Shown one piece after another: positions 32,385-40,318 of a DNA stretch of 64,000 nt. Each line of letters opens with the position of its first letter. Position 1 is the first letter of the stretch. The DNA lies in the NCBI GenBank assembly GCA_049306095.1, contig JBAQPU010000055.1, positions 37,665 to 101,664 on the forward strand, given 5' to 3'. The notes below the pieces were generated by a model. That model made no database searches. It worked only from the letters and a program-made list of their open reading frames with translations, and was not told the DNA's origin. Both the position numbers and the translations under genes were made by a program. Source of the DNA: UBA2336 sp049306095 (GTDB taxonomy: Bacteria; Bacteroidota; Bacteroidia; Cytophagales; Cyclobacteriaceae).

Positions 32385-32788
32385 TACCCGATGGAAAGGA
32401 TATTGTATTGTTTGATGGGGTTTGCAATTTATGCAGTGCCTCTGTACAATTTATTATCAAGCGGGACCCACGGGCGAAATTTCAATTTGCCTCCCTTCAA
32501 TCGCCAACAGGTCAGGAGATATTAAAGCGGTATCGACTTGACCAGTCGGTTTTTCACTCTATTATTCTTATCCGCGGAACCAAAGCGATTCAGCAAAGCG
32601 ATGCCGCTCTTGAAATAGCACGCAGTTTAACGGGTGGTTGGCCTTTGTTTTTTGGATTTAAGATTTTACCACGGTTCATCCGCGATGCAGTGTATCATTG
32701 GATCTCCAAAAACCGGTATCGCTTCTTTGGTAAAAAAGACGCCTGTTGGTTACCCTCCGCTGAGCTTAAGTCAAGATTTATAGATTAA
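32363..32788 (+). CDS. DCC family thiol-disulfide oxidoreductase-like protein
   Basis: A 141-residue protein of the DCC family (DUF393). The name-giving motif is in LFDGVCNLCSASVQFII, with a CxxC pair at about residues 21-24, preceded by DIVLFDG. A second conserved segment is FQFASLQSPTGQEIL. The fold is predicted thioredoxin-like, but substrates are unknown. The C-terminal ILPRFIRDAVYHWISKNRYR is typical of the family. It starts inside the 3' end of the secreted-protein gene (22-bp overlap), and no later in-frame ATG precedes the CxxC motif, so this start is firm. Confidence 0.88.
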   Translation: MGAPREVIPDGKDIVLFDGVCNLCSASVQFIIKRDPRAKFQFASLQSPTGQEILKRYRLDQSVFHSIILIRGTKAIQQSDAALEIARSLTGGWPLFFGFKILPRFIRDAVYHWISKNRYRFFGKKDACWLPSAELKSRFID

Positions 32789-32861
32789 TTCATTGGTACA
32801 GTCGTTAGTTGAAACTAAGTGCTTTCAGCGCAAGACTTCCGGTTTCTTAAAATTTTCCTAT

Positions 32862-32937
32862 GTCACCCAGAACTCATTTCAGGGTCTTTGTGGTACAGAT
32901 GCTGAAACAAGCCTGCGGTAGGCAAGTTCAGCGTGAC
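32862..32937. repeat. Interspersed inverted repeat, GTCAC class, with a 15-bp insertion
   Basis: The left arm GTCACCCAGAACTCATTTCAG (given as landmark) pairs with GATGCTGAAACAAG and TTCAGCGTGAC on the right, split by about 15 bp (CCTGCGGTAGGCAAG). The ends GTCAC/GTGAC are perfectly complementary. The type is familiar from Bacteroidota intergenic DNA. It lies in the 259-bp gap between the DCC gene and fabD; apart from the hairpin at 32989, the rest of the gap shows nothing. Confidence 0.7.
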
Positions 32938-32988
32938 CGCAAAAAACTGATTTGGTATTTATAAAGAATTTCATTCTTTTGTTTAAAC

Positions 32989-33009
32989 CTATGGACTTTT
33001 AGTCCATAG
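32989..33009. repeat. Perfect 9-bp hairpin before fabD
   Basis: CTATGGACT, loop TTT, AGTCCATAG. There is no long T-run after it, so a terminator role is weak. It is 39 bp before the fabD start codon. It could be a protein-binding palindrome, a small repeat or a leader hairpin. Confidence 0.6.
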
Positions 33010-33047
33010 TGTTTTAGTTCTTTAAATTACGCAAATAAAGGAGTCAC

Positions 33048-33920
33048 ATGAACGCATACATCTTTCCCGGTCAGGGTTCTCAGTTTACAGGAATGGCCAA
33101 AGACCTTTACGAGACCAGTACAAAAGCAAAAACAATTCTTGATCAGGCTAACGATATTCTTGGATTTAAAATTACCGATATCATGTTTACCGGTACAGCC
33201 GATGAACTCAAGCAAACGAAGGTAACCCAACCTGCTATTTTCATCCACTCGGTGGCTCTGGCATTATCGACCGATTCCTTCAAGCCCGATATGGTGGCGG
33301 GTCATTCGTTAGGTGAATTTTCTGCATTGGTTGGGAACCAAACACTCACATTTTCAGATGCCCTTACATTGGTGTACAAACGTGCATTGGCCATGCAGCG
33401 TGCCTGTGAAATTAATCCTTCAACAATGGCGGCTATTCTGGGATTGGATGATAAGGTTGTGGAGGAAGTTTGTGCTTCCATTGATGAGGTGGTGGTTGCT
33501 GCAAACTATAATTGCCCCGGACAATTGGTGATTTCCGGTTCCAATAAAGGTATAGAGGTTGCCTGCGAGAAATTAAAAGCAGCCGGTGCCAAACGTGCCT
33601 TGCCGCTTCCGGTGGGTGGTGCTTTTCATTCACCGCTGATGGAACCGGCTCGTGAAGAGCTTGCCTCGGCAATAGAAAGCACAACCTTTGGTAAACCAAG
33701 TTGTCCCGTCTATCAAAATGTAAATGCTTTACCGTCAACCGACATTGCGGAGATTAAGAGAAACCTGATTGCACAGTTGACGGCCCCTGTGCGCTGGACT
33801 CAATCTGTGCAACACATGGCAAAAGATGGTGCCATCAAATTTATTGAGTGCGGTCCGGGGAAGGTACTTCAAGGATTGGTGAAGAAAATTGTACCGGAGG
33901 CAGAAGTAGCAAGTTTATAA
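33048..33920 (+). CDS. fabD: Malonyl-CoA:ACP transacylase
   Basis: A 290-residue enzyme that moves malonyl from CoA to acyl carrier protein for fatty-acid elongation. The start YIFPGQGSQFTGMAKDLY is typical, the nucleophile Ser lies in AGHSLGEFSAL (about residues 86-96), the catalytic His in GGAFHSPLMEPA (about 195-206), and GPGKVLQGLVKKI closes the protein. A GGAG sequence lies just before the start codon, one of the few Shine-Dalgarno-like sites here. The gene is not in the fabH cluster. It is convergent with folK, with a six-base overlap of the two ends. Confidence 0.96.
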   Translation: MNAYIFPGQGSQFTGMAKDLYETSTKAKTILDQANDILGFKITDIMFTGTADELKQTKVTQPAIFIHSVALALSTDSFKPDMVAGHSLGEFSALVGNQTLTFSDALTLVYKRALAMQRACEINPSTMAAILGLDDKVVEEVCASIDEVVVAANYNCPGQLVISGSNKGIEVACEKLKAAGAKRALPLPVGGAFHSPLMEPAREELASAIESTTFGKPSCPVYQNVNALPSTDIAEIKRNLIAQLTAPVRWTQSVQHMAKDGAIKFIECGPGKVLQGLVKKIVPEAEVASL

Positions 33921-34403
33921 TGTTAATTTCTCCAGCGGCAGCTTGTCTGGAGTTGTTTCACATAATTCATTAATTGTCTTTTGTAATTCCGGATGAACCA
34001 ATTCCGGTTCTATTTCCCTGAGTGGAACCAGTGCAAAATTCCGATTGGGAAGTTCGGGGTGGGGAATAGTCAAGTGGGCACTCTTCAAAACCAGGTCTCC
34101 ATAAAACAGGATATCAATATCTATAACCCGTGGTCCCCATTTATCAATTCTTATTCTGCCGGCAGTTTTTTCAATTGCTAACAGGGTTAATAATAGTGCT
34201 TCGGGCGGTAGGCTGGTTTGAATTTTAATTGCCTGATTATAAAAATCGGGTTGATCTTCTTTTCCCCAGGCAGCAGACTTATAAATGGAAGACGTTGTAA
34301 CGATAGAGCCGGCAAGCCGACTAATCTCGTGGCGTGCACGGGTGAGGGTTTCGAGGGAGTTGCCCAGGTTGCTTCCCAGTAACAGGTAAACGAAAGCGCT
34401 CAT
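33915..34403 (-). CDS. folK: 2-amino-4-hydroxy-6-hydroxymethyldihydropteridine diphosphokinase
   Basis: A 162-residue HPPK that pyrophosphorylates 6-hydroxymethyl-7,8-dihydropterin in folate synthesis. Landmarks are VYLLLGSNLGNSLETL at the N-terminus, the pterin/ATP site ESSIYKSAAWG-like segment (here SIYKSAAWGKEDQPDFYNQA), the Mg-binding DIDILFYGD (about residues 94-102) and IPHPELPNRNFALVPL. Length is normal for a single-domain enzyme. It stands between fabD (convergent, 6-bp overlap) and sppA (divergent). Other folate genes are not seen here. Confidence 0.95.
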   Translation of the reverse strand: MSAFVYLLLGSNLGNSLETLTRARHEISRLAGSIVTTSSIYKSAAWGKEDQPDFYNQAIKIQTSLPPEALLLTLLAIEKTAGRIRIDKWGPRVIDIDILFYGDLVLKSAHLTIPHPELPNRNFALVPLREIEPELVHPELQKTINELCETTPDKLPLEKLTL

Positions 34404-34440
34404 CCTGCAAACTTATGTTTTTTTGAGTGGCAGTATTCAG

Positions 34441-34448
34441 TAATTTTG
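34441..34448 (+). promoter_or_regulatory. -7 box of sppA
   Basis: TAATTTTG, a perfect match to TAnnTTTG, ending 18 bp before the ATG at 34467. A TTG lies at 34423-34425, giving a spacer of only 15 bp. It disfavours the upstream TTG start at 34446. Confidence 0.5.
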
Positions 34449-34466
34449 AATCTTAATATTTTTGTT

Positions 34467-36212
34467 ATGAATTTTTTCAAAGCTTTTTTGGCTTCTTGTT
34501 TAGGTACCCTGGTAACCATCATCCTGCTTTTTGTATTGTTGATCGGCATCTTATCGGGGCTTGCCTCTGAAAAGGAGGTGATTGTAAAGAATAATTCAGT
34601 TTTGCATTTGAAACTGGATGCGCAAATCACTGAACAACAGATTGACAATCCTTTTGAAGGCCTTGGTGTTTCTGTTTCAAACATTGGCCTGTTGCCATTA
34701 AAACAGGCGATCGCGCATGCTCAAGCAGATCCAAAAATTAAAGGAATTTACCTGGATGTAACATATCCGATGGCTGGATTCTCGACCGTAGAAGAAATCC
34801 GTCAATCGCTCATCGACTTTAGAAAAGACGGCAAATGGGTGGTAGCCTATGCCGATGCGATGTCGGAACAGGCATATTACCTGGCATCAGCCGCAGATAA
34901 AATTTATTTGAACCCGGAGGGTGAACTTGAGTTTAACGGCCTTGCAATTGAAATGACTTTCTTCAAGAAAATGTTTGATAAGCTGGAGATTAAACCTGAG
35001 ATCTTCAGGGTAGGGGAGTTTAAAAGCGCGGTTGAGCCTTTTATGCTGGATAAAATGAGTCCTGAAAATCGTCTTCAGCTCACGGAAATGGTGAATTCAA
35101 TTTATGATCAGGTACTCACCCGAATTTCTGAGTCGAGGAACATCCCGAAACAAAAGCTGGAAGAAATTTCAGATAATATGCAGGCACGAAATGCTGCGCT
35201 TGCCCTCAACTTAGGATTGGTTGACTCGCTTTTATATTTTGATCAGGTACAGGATGAATTGAAGCAAAGGCTTTCACTGGAAGGAAGCGAAAAAGTGAAC
35301 TTTATCAAATACAATAAGTACAGAAAAAGTATAGATGCATCAGGCGCCTCGAATGAAAATGAGGTGGCGGTAATTGTGGCCGATGGTACTATTTATCCGG
35401 GAGGCGCAGAGGATGGCATTGTAGGGGCAGACACGTTTATTCAGGAAATCAGGAAAGCCCGTGAGAACAAGAAAGTGAAAGCCATTGTACTTCGAATCAA
35501 CTCTCCGGGAGGAAGTTTCCAGGCTTCAGATGCCATGTGGCGTGAAATCACCCTGACTGCGAAAACAAAACCAATAATTGCCTCCATGTCAGATTACGCG
35601 GCCTCTGGTGGTTACTACCTGGCGATGGGTTGCGATACGATTGTTGCCCAGCCGCATACCATAACCGGATCAATCGGAATTTTCAGTGTTTTGTTTGATG
35701 CCAGCGGCCTATTGAACAATAAGTTGGGGATCACCACCGAAGAAGTTAAGACCGGACAATATGGTGAGATGACTACCCTAAGCAGGCCCCTTACCGATGC
35801 CGAGAAAAATGTTTGGCAAAGAAGGACTGATGAAATTTACGAGACGTTCACCGGAAAAGCTGCGGAAGGAAGGGGTATAACCAAAGAAGAGATTAAGAAG
35901 GTTGCCTCCGGCCGGGTATGGACGGGCATTCAGGCTAAAGATAAAGGACTGGTGGATGTGTTGGGAGGTTTTGATGACGCAGTTAAAATTGCCGCTGATA
36001 AAGCAGGGGTGGCCGATAATTATAAGGTTAAGTTTTACCCACGGGTCAAAAATTTTTATGAACAATTATTAGATGGGTTGGAAGAGAATGCACGAACAAA
36101 GGCAGTGCGGGAAGAGATGGGGCAGTATTACCCCCTGTATGAGCAGTGGCAGCACGTGAAGAGCTATTATGGTGTTCAGGCAAGAATGCCTTTTGAATTC
36201 CAAATTCATTAG
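34467..36212 (+). CDS. sppA: Signal peptide peptidase SppA, long (67K) form
   Basis: From the ATG at 34467 the product has 581 residues. One N-terminal membrane helix (about residues 7-30, ending LLIGILSGLA) anchors two tandem ClpP-fold domains facing the periplasm. The long-form catalytic dyad is visible as Lys in GEFKSAVEPFML in the first domain and Ser in SDYAASGGYYLAMG in the second. LRINSPGGSFQASDAMW and GSIGIFSVLF are further family landmarks. It degrades leftover signal peptides in the membrane. A perfect -7 box ends 18 bp before the start and excludes the upstream TTG. bioB starts 3 bp after its stop codon. Confidence 0.93.
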   Translation: MNFFKAFLASCLGTLVTIILLFVLLIGILSGLASEKEVIVKNNSVLHLKLDAQITEQQIDNPFEGLGVSVSNIGLLPLKQAIAHAQADPKIKGIYLDVTYPMAGFSTVEEIRQSLIDFRKDGKWVVAYADAMSEQAYYLASAADKIYLNPEGELEFNGLAIEMTFFKKMFDKLEIKPEIFRVGEFKSAVEPFMLDKMSPENRLQLTEMVNSIYDQVLTRISESRNIPKQKLEEISDNMQARNAALALNLGLVDSLLYFDQVQDELKQRLSLEGSEKVNFIKYNKYRKSIDASGASNENEVAVIVADGTIYPGGAEDGIVGADTFIQEIRKARENKKVKAIVLRINSPGGSFQASDAMWREITLTAKTKPIIASMSDYAASGGYYLAMGCDTIVAQPHTITGSIGIFSVLFDASGLLNNKLGITTEEVKTGQYGEMTTLSRPLTDAEKNVWQRRTDEIYETFTGKAAEGRGITKEEIKKVASGRVWTGIQAKDKGLVDVLGGFDDAVKIAADKAGVADNYKVKFYPRVKNFYEQLLDGLEENARTKAVREEMGQYYPLYEQWQHVKSYYGVQARMPFEFQIH

Positions 36213-36215
36213 TAT

Positions 36216-37181
36216 ATGAACATTCGCACCAACTGGACACGTGAAGAGATAGCTGAAATCTATCACTCATCCATTCTTGATTTGATTTATCGAGCAGCAA
36301 CTGTTCATCGCCAGTTTAATGATCCGCAGGAAGTTCAGGTGTGTACGCTGCTATCGGTAAAAACCGGAGGTTGCCCTGAAGACTGTTCATACTGTCCTCA
36401 AGCTGCACGGTATCATACCGATGTAAAGGTCCATAAACTGATGGACGTAGAGGAAGTGCTGCAGAAGGCACAAGAAGCAAAAACGGCTGGAAGTACGCGC
36501 TTTTGTATGGGTGCCGCCTGGCGTGAAGTGCGTGACAACCGCGACTTCGATAAAGTTATTGATATGGTAAAGGGTGTGAGTGCCATGGACATGGAGGTAT
36601 GCTGCACACTAGGCATGCTTACACCTGAGCAGGCAATGAAATTGAAACAAGCCGGTTTATACGCCTACAATCACAACCTCGACACCAGCGAAGAGTTTTA
36701 TGGTGATATCATCAGTACACGAACGTATCATGACAGGCTTGAAACATTAGAGAATGTTCGGCAGGCTAAATTATCAGTCTGCTCAGGCGGTATTATTGGT
36801 ATGGGTGAACAACATCACGATCGGGTGGGGATGTTGCATACACTGGCCACGTTACCTCAGCACCCTGAATCGGTTCCTGTGAACGCCCTTGTTCCGGTTG
36901 AAGGAACACCCCTGGAAAATCAGGAACGTGTTTCCATTTGGGAAATGGTACGGATGATCGCCACAGCGCGAATTATCATGCCGAAAGCGATGGTAAGGCT
37001 TTCGGCCGGAAGGGTACGAATGAACATGGAAGAGCAGGCCCTGTGTTTTTTAGCCGGGGCTAATAGCATTTTTGCTGGCGACAAGCTATTGACAACGCCT
37101 AATCCGGGGGTGGTTCAGGATCAGGAAATGTTTCACGTGTTGCAACTCAAGCCTCGAAAGCCGCACAAAGAAGAGGCGTAA
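36216..37181 (+). CDS. bioB: Biotin synthase
   Basis: A 321-residue radical SAM enzyme that inserts sulfur into dethiobiotin. The CxxxCxxC cluster motif is in GGCPEDCSYCPQA (about residues 50-62). Further family landmarks are FCMGAAWREVRDNRDF, MEVCCTLGMLTPEQA, YNHNLDTSEEFY and LSAGRVRMNMEEQALCFLAGAN; the last holds the Arg that ligates the sacrificial 2Fe-2S cluster. It follows sppA by only 3 bp, so the two are probably co-transcribed although functionally unrelated. Other bio genes are absent. A 513-bp stretch without genes follows. Confidence 0.96.
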   Translation: MNIRTNWTREEIAEIYHSSILDLIYRAATVHRQFNDPQEVQVCTLLSVKTGGCPEDCSYCPQAARYHTDVKVHKLMDVEEVLQKAQEAKTAGSTRFCMGAAWREVRDNRDFDKVIDMVKGVSAMDMEVCCTLGMLTPEQAMKLKQAGLYAYNHNLDTSEEFYGDIISTRTYHDRLETLENVRQAKLSVCSGGIIGMGEQHHDRVGMLHTLATLPQHPESVPVNALVPVEGTPLENQERVSIWEMVRMIATARIIMPKAMVRLSAGRVRMNMEEQALCFLAGANSIFAGDKLLTTPNPGVVQDQEMFHVLQLKPRKPHKEEA

Positions 37182-37694
37182 AATGCCTGTTTTTTTGATG
37201 TAAGGTTTAGTTTATTTTTTGAATAAAACTACCCTAAAGTAACACTTTAAGTATAGGTATTACACTGCCTAATCCGTTAGGCTTGTGGTTCATTGGTGTC
37301 GAGATTACCAGATTGCCGGGATGAACGGCTCAAATAACCTATTTCTAACGTATTACTCATTTAGTTTGGTTGCCAGATATCCTCTTGTTTATTGGTGTTG
37401 ACTTTAGAATCAAATGATCACATGGAAAGGATAGCCGGGTAATGTTTAACAGTTTTAGTTTTATATGATGCGGTAGACTTGCCGAGATTGCCTCCCGTCC
37501 GAGTTTGTTTAAATGAAAGTGTTTAACCCCGAGTAAAGGTAACTACAGGTATTTCGGTGTGAACCTTTTAGGGGAGTGACCCAATAAGTAAGTAGAGAAC
37601 CTGGAATAGGGTACCCGGTTATGCAAACAAGCAAATCCGTCTATGAGGACACAGACGGTTTTGCTTGTAAACGCTTTATAATCAGTGCTATGGA
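37182..37694. other. Gene-free 0.5-kb stretch with several inverted repeats
   Basis: No ORF longer than about 25 codons looks real, and I do not recognise tmRNA, RNase P, SRP or 6S RNA. It contains short palindromes (CCTAATCCGTTAGG at 37268-37281, GGGTACCC at 37609-37616) and a strong 16-bp hairpin at its right end (separate entry). It could be a structured RNA, a long untranslated region or decayed DNA. Confidence 0.4.
37627..37668. repeat. Strong 16-bp hairpin at the end of the gene-free stretch
   Basis: The arms 37627-37642 (ACAAGCAAATCCGTCT) and 37653-37668 pair with a single mismatch around a 10-base loop. Neither side has a run of Ts longer than three, so a classical intrinsic terminator is doubtful. 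It could end a small RNA or be a repeat. Confidence 0.7.
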
Positions 37695-37856
37695 TTAGAA
37701 TTTGTCTTCTGACACAAAGCCACCTGCAGGTTCGCTGCCGATTTCTTTGGTCATAATATCATTTGATTTTGCTCCTTGTTTAGCGGTGGAAGCAAAAGTG
37801 AATGATAGAGTTACTACAGCTGATATAGCCAATAGAATTATAATCTTGGTTTTCAT
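37695..37856 (-). CDS. Tiny exported protein, function unknown
   Basis: A 53-residue open frame (ATG at 37856). Residues 1-22 form a signal peptide (KTKIIILLAISAVVTLSF), with a likely cleavage near FAS-TAK. The mature part is about 30 residues: Lys/Gly/Ser-rich, then EIGSEPAGGFVSEDKF at the C-terminus. There are no Cys residues. I do not recognise a family. Codon use and clear signal-peptide hydrophobicity support a real gene. Its final residues (DKF) resemble the end of the neighbouring small lipoprotein (DKGF), so the two may be related or act together. A secreted signal or small envelope protein is possible, not shown. Confidence 0.65.
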   Translation of the reverse strand: MKTKIIILLAISAVVTLSFTFASTAKQGAKSNDIMTKEIGSEPAGGFVSEDKF

Positions 37857-37891
37857 AAACAAATATTAATCTTTGATTTAGAATACTAAAC

Positions 37892-38029
37892 TTAAAATCC
37901 TTTGTCGGGAGTGTTGTTTGCACCACCATTTTCCAATTCTGATGAAGGGGCTACTTCCTCTTCGGTGCAAGCAGTGAATGAAGAGGCAGATACGATAGCA
38001 AACAATAGGATGTAGAATAATTTTTTCAT
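37892..38029 (-). CDS. Tiny lipoprotein, function unknown
   Basis: A 45-residue open frame (ATG at 38029). It starts MKKLFYILLFAIVSASSF, followed by a lipobox with Cys21 (FTAC), then a 24-residue acidic, Asn/Gly-rich mature part that ends NTPDKGF. It should be exported and lipidated. I recognise no family. It lies 35 bp upstream of the 53-residue gene on the same strand and is divergent from the TPR sensor kinase gene. The pairing of two minute exported products with a sensor kinase whose TPR region faces the periplasm is suggestive. The C-terminal similarity with the neighbour (GG then D-K-(G)-F) is the only sequence link seen. Confidence 0.65.
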   Translation of the reverse strand: MKKLFYILLFAIVSASSFTACTEEEVAPSSELENGGANNTPDKGF

Positions 38030-38134
38030 TGTTTTGTGGGATTAGGTTTTAGATTATTTTGTGTTCGAATTAATAAACCAAAAGTACTGTATCCAGTTGT
38101 AACTATTTTGTGTAATAAATTTTGTAAATTACCT

Positions 38135-40270
38135 GTGTACCAAAAATTTTTAAACTCCTTAAAGTTGGGCTATTTCTTAGCTGTGTTTTGGTTTTTTATT
38201 GGATCCTATTGTTATGCTCAAAACAATGTTATTGATTCTCTAAAATTAACATTAGGTCAAAAATCAGGTATTGAGCGATTTGATATATTGTATGAGCTTT
38301 CCTACAATCTTATTTTGATCAATGATAATAGTTCAGCTTTGCGATATGCAGACGAAGCATTTACAATTGCAAGTGAAGAAGGTGATAGTTTGCGTTTTGT
38401 AAAGTCAATCTTGGTAAAGGGTTCAGCTCTTAGACGTTTAGAGAGAATTTCAGAGTCAATTGAATTGTATAAGGAAGCAATTGAAGTCGCCAGGCAGCAT
38501 GATTTTATAAATGAACTTAAAATTCTACTCAATTCAACTGCTATTGCCTATTCGCTTAATGCTGATTATGATAATGCGCTTGATTATCACTTTCAATCGT
38601 TGGTTATCAGAGAGAGAATCGGAAATAAATCCGAGATCAGCATTACTTTAAATAATATTGGCTTCGTTTATTTTAAACTACGGAATTATGAAAAAGCCAA
38701 AGAATATTTTTCTCGGTCACTTATGCTCCGAAACGAAGCCAATGATAAGTATGATCTCGACAGACTTTTAATAAATCTTGGAATGGCTAATGTCCATCTC
38801 GGAAATTTTGAAGAGGCACTCAAAAGAATAAATGAAGGATTAAAAGCTTGTGAAAACAATTGTAGTGATGATGTGTTAATTGAGAGTAAGTTTGGATTAG
38901 GAGTTTCTTATTTTGGTCTGAAGAAATTTCAAGAAGCAGGGGATTATTTCAAAGGGTCGTTAGCGATTGCTCAGAAGACAGAAAATAAGAGGTTTCAGTC
39001 TGAAAATCTTGTGTACCTATCGAAAATTGCAATAGCTAATCAGAATTTTGAATCAGCTAAGCAAACACTAATTGAAGCGGAAAAATTGGCAGGAGATGCT
39101 GGCTACAATCAACTCCTTATTGATGTATACAAACAATTCTCTGTATTGTTTAGTCAGTCAAAAGATTTTGAAAATGCTTCCGCTTATCAAAACAAGTACA
39201 TTGCACTTAAAGATAGCCTGATAGGAGAAGACCTCGTAAAAAACATCGCTAAAATTCAAACCAATTTTGAAGAGCGCGAAAACCTGGCAACGATTAAGCT
39301 AAAAGAAGAAGCACTTGAACGGCAACGGAACCTGAACATTGCCATCGGTGTGATTGCCGTCCTGGCAGGGTTGCTGGGGTTTGTACTGTATAGAAGTAAC
39401 AGGGTTATCCGAAAAGCGAACTCTGCACTTTTTGATGCAAAGGAAGTAATTGAAACGCAAAACCAACGCCTTCAGAATATTAATCGGGAATTGGATGGTA
39501 AAGTGAGGGAGAAGACTGCTGAGTTGCAAAAGGCCAATGATGACCTGGATCGTACCAATAAAACGCTGAAGCAGGTAAACGATGAGCTTGATAATTTCAT
39601 TTATAAAACATCGCATGACATTCGGGGTCCACTGGCTAGTCTGAAAGGTATTTGTACCGTGGCACTGTTGGATGTAACCGATGAAAAGGCACTGGATTAC
39701 CTGACCAGGCTTGATATTTCGTCCGGAAGATTGAATGTAATCTTAACCCGGTTATTGATCGTGAACCAGATCAACAATACCATCCTTACAGAAGAGAAAA
39801 TTGATTTTGGGGCAATAGTCGAAGAAATTATTCTGCTTGAAAGAAAAAAGGGGTTGCCGCCTCGCTTAGAAATTAAGCGAGATATTGGAACTGATGTGGA
39901 ATTACAGTCTGATAAAGATTTAGTTCGGATTGTTCTGGAGAACCTGATTGATAATGCTATAAAATTTCATAATGATTCCGAGCGTGTAATTCCCTTTGTC
40001 AGCGTCACAATTTCCATGGGTAACGGCAATGGGGTTGTGGTGAGTGTGATCGACAATGGTATTGGTATTGCGGAGGCTAAGCCGGATAAAATTTTCCAGA
40101 TGTTCTCAAGGGCATCCGAGCGTTCCGGTACCGGGGGTATAGGGTTGTATCTTTCCAAGTTGGCTACCGAAAAACTGGGTGGAAAAATTAACCTTCGCAC
40201 GACTTCAGAAGGTCACACCGAATTTTATGTTTCTTTCCCTGCAAAAATGCCAGAGGTAAAAGAAAGTTAA
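38135..40270 (+). CDS. TPR-containing sensor histidine kinase
   Basis: The frame is open from a GTG at 38036; the GTG at 38135 gives 711 residues with a sensible signal peptide (LGYFLAVFWFFIGSYCYAQ), and TTG 38165 is also possible. About seven TPR units follow (residues ~40-365; e.g. ALDYHFQSLVIRERIGNKSE, NYEKAKEYFSRSLMLR), then one membrane helix (IAIGVIAVLAGLLGFVLY, about 402-419), a coiled coil, and a HisKA H-box KTSHDIRGPL with His494. The ATPase domain has the N box ENLIDNAIKFHN, DNGIGI and GTGGIGLYLSK. No receiver or DNA-binding domain is fused and no response regulator is nearby, so it is an orphan kinase with a periplasmic TPR sensor. Confidence 0.88.
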   Translation: MYQKFLNSLKLGYFLAVFWFFIGSYCYAQNNVIDSLKLTLGQKSGIERFDILYELSYNLILINDNSSALRYADEAFTIASEEGDSLRFVKSILVKGSALRRLERISESIELYKEAIEVARQHDFINELKILLNSTAIAYSLNADYDNALDYHFQSLVIRERIGNKSEISITLNNIGFVYFKLRNYEKAKEYFSRSLMLRNEANDKYDLDRLLINLGMANVHLGNFEEALKRINEGLKACENNCSDDVLIESKFGLGVSYFGLKKFQEAGDYFKGSLAIAQKTENKRFQSENLVYLSKIAIANQNFESAKQTLIEAEKLAGDAGYNQLLIDVYKQFSVLFSQSKDFENASAYQNKYIALKDSLIGEDLVKNIAKIQTNFEERENLATIKLKEEALERQRNLNIAIGVIAVLAGLLGFVLYRSNRVIRKANSALFDAKEVIETQNQRLQNINRELDGKVREKTAELQKANDDLDRTNKTLKQVNDELDNFIYKTSHDIRGPLASLKGICTVALLDVTDEKALDYLTRLDISSGRLNVILTRLLIVNQINNTILTEEKIDFGAIVEEIILLERKKGLPPRLEIKRDIGTDVELQSDKDLVRIVLENLIDNAIKFHNDSERVIPFVSVTISMGNGNGVVVSVIDNGIGIAEAKPDKIFQMFSRASERSGTGGIGLYLSKLATEKLGGKINLRTTSEGHTEFYVSFPAKMPEVKES

Positions 40271-40318
40271 AATTTTCATACCTCCCTGCCAATTCTCATC
40301 TTTGCACAAATTTATTGA

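Noticed and set aside
37182..37694. tmRNA, RNase P RNA, SRP RNA or 6S RNA
   Set aside because: None of the diagnostic segments (tag sequence, P4 core, SRP Alu/GGAA tetraloop, 6S open bubble) could be found by eye.
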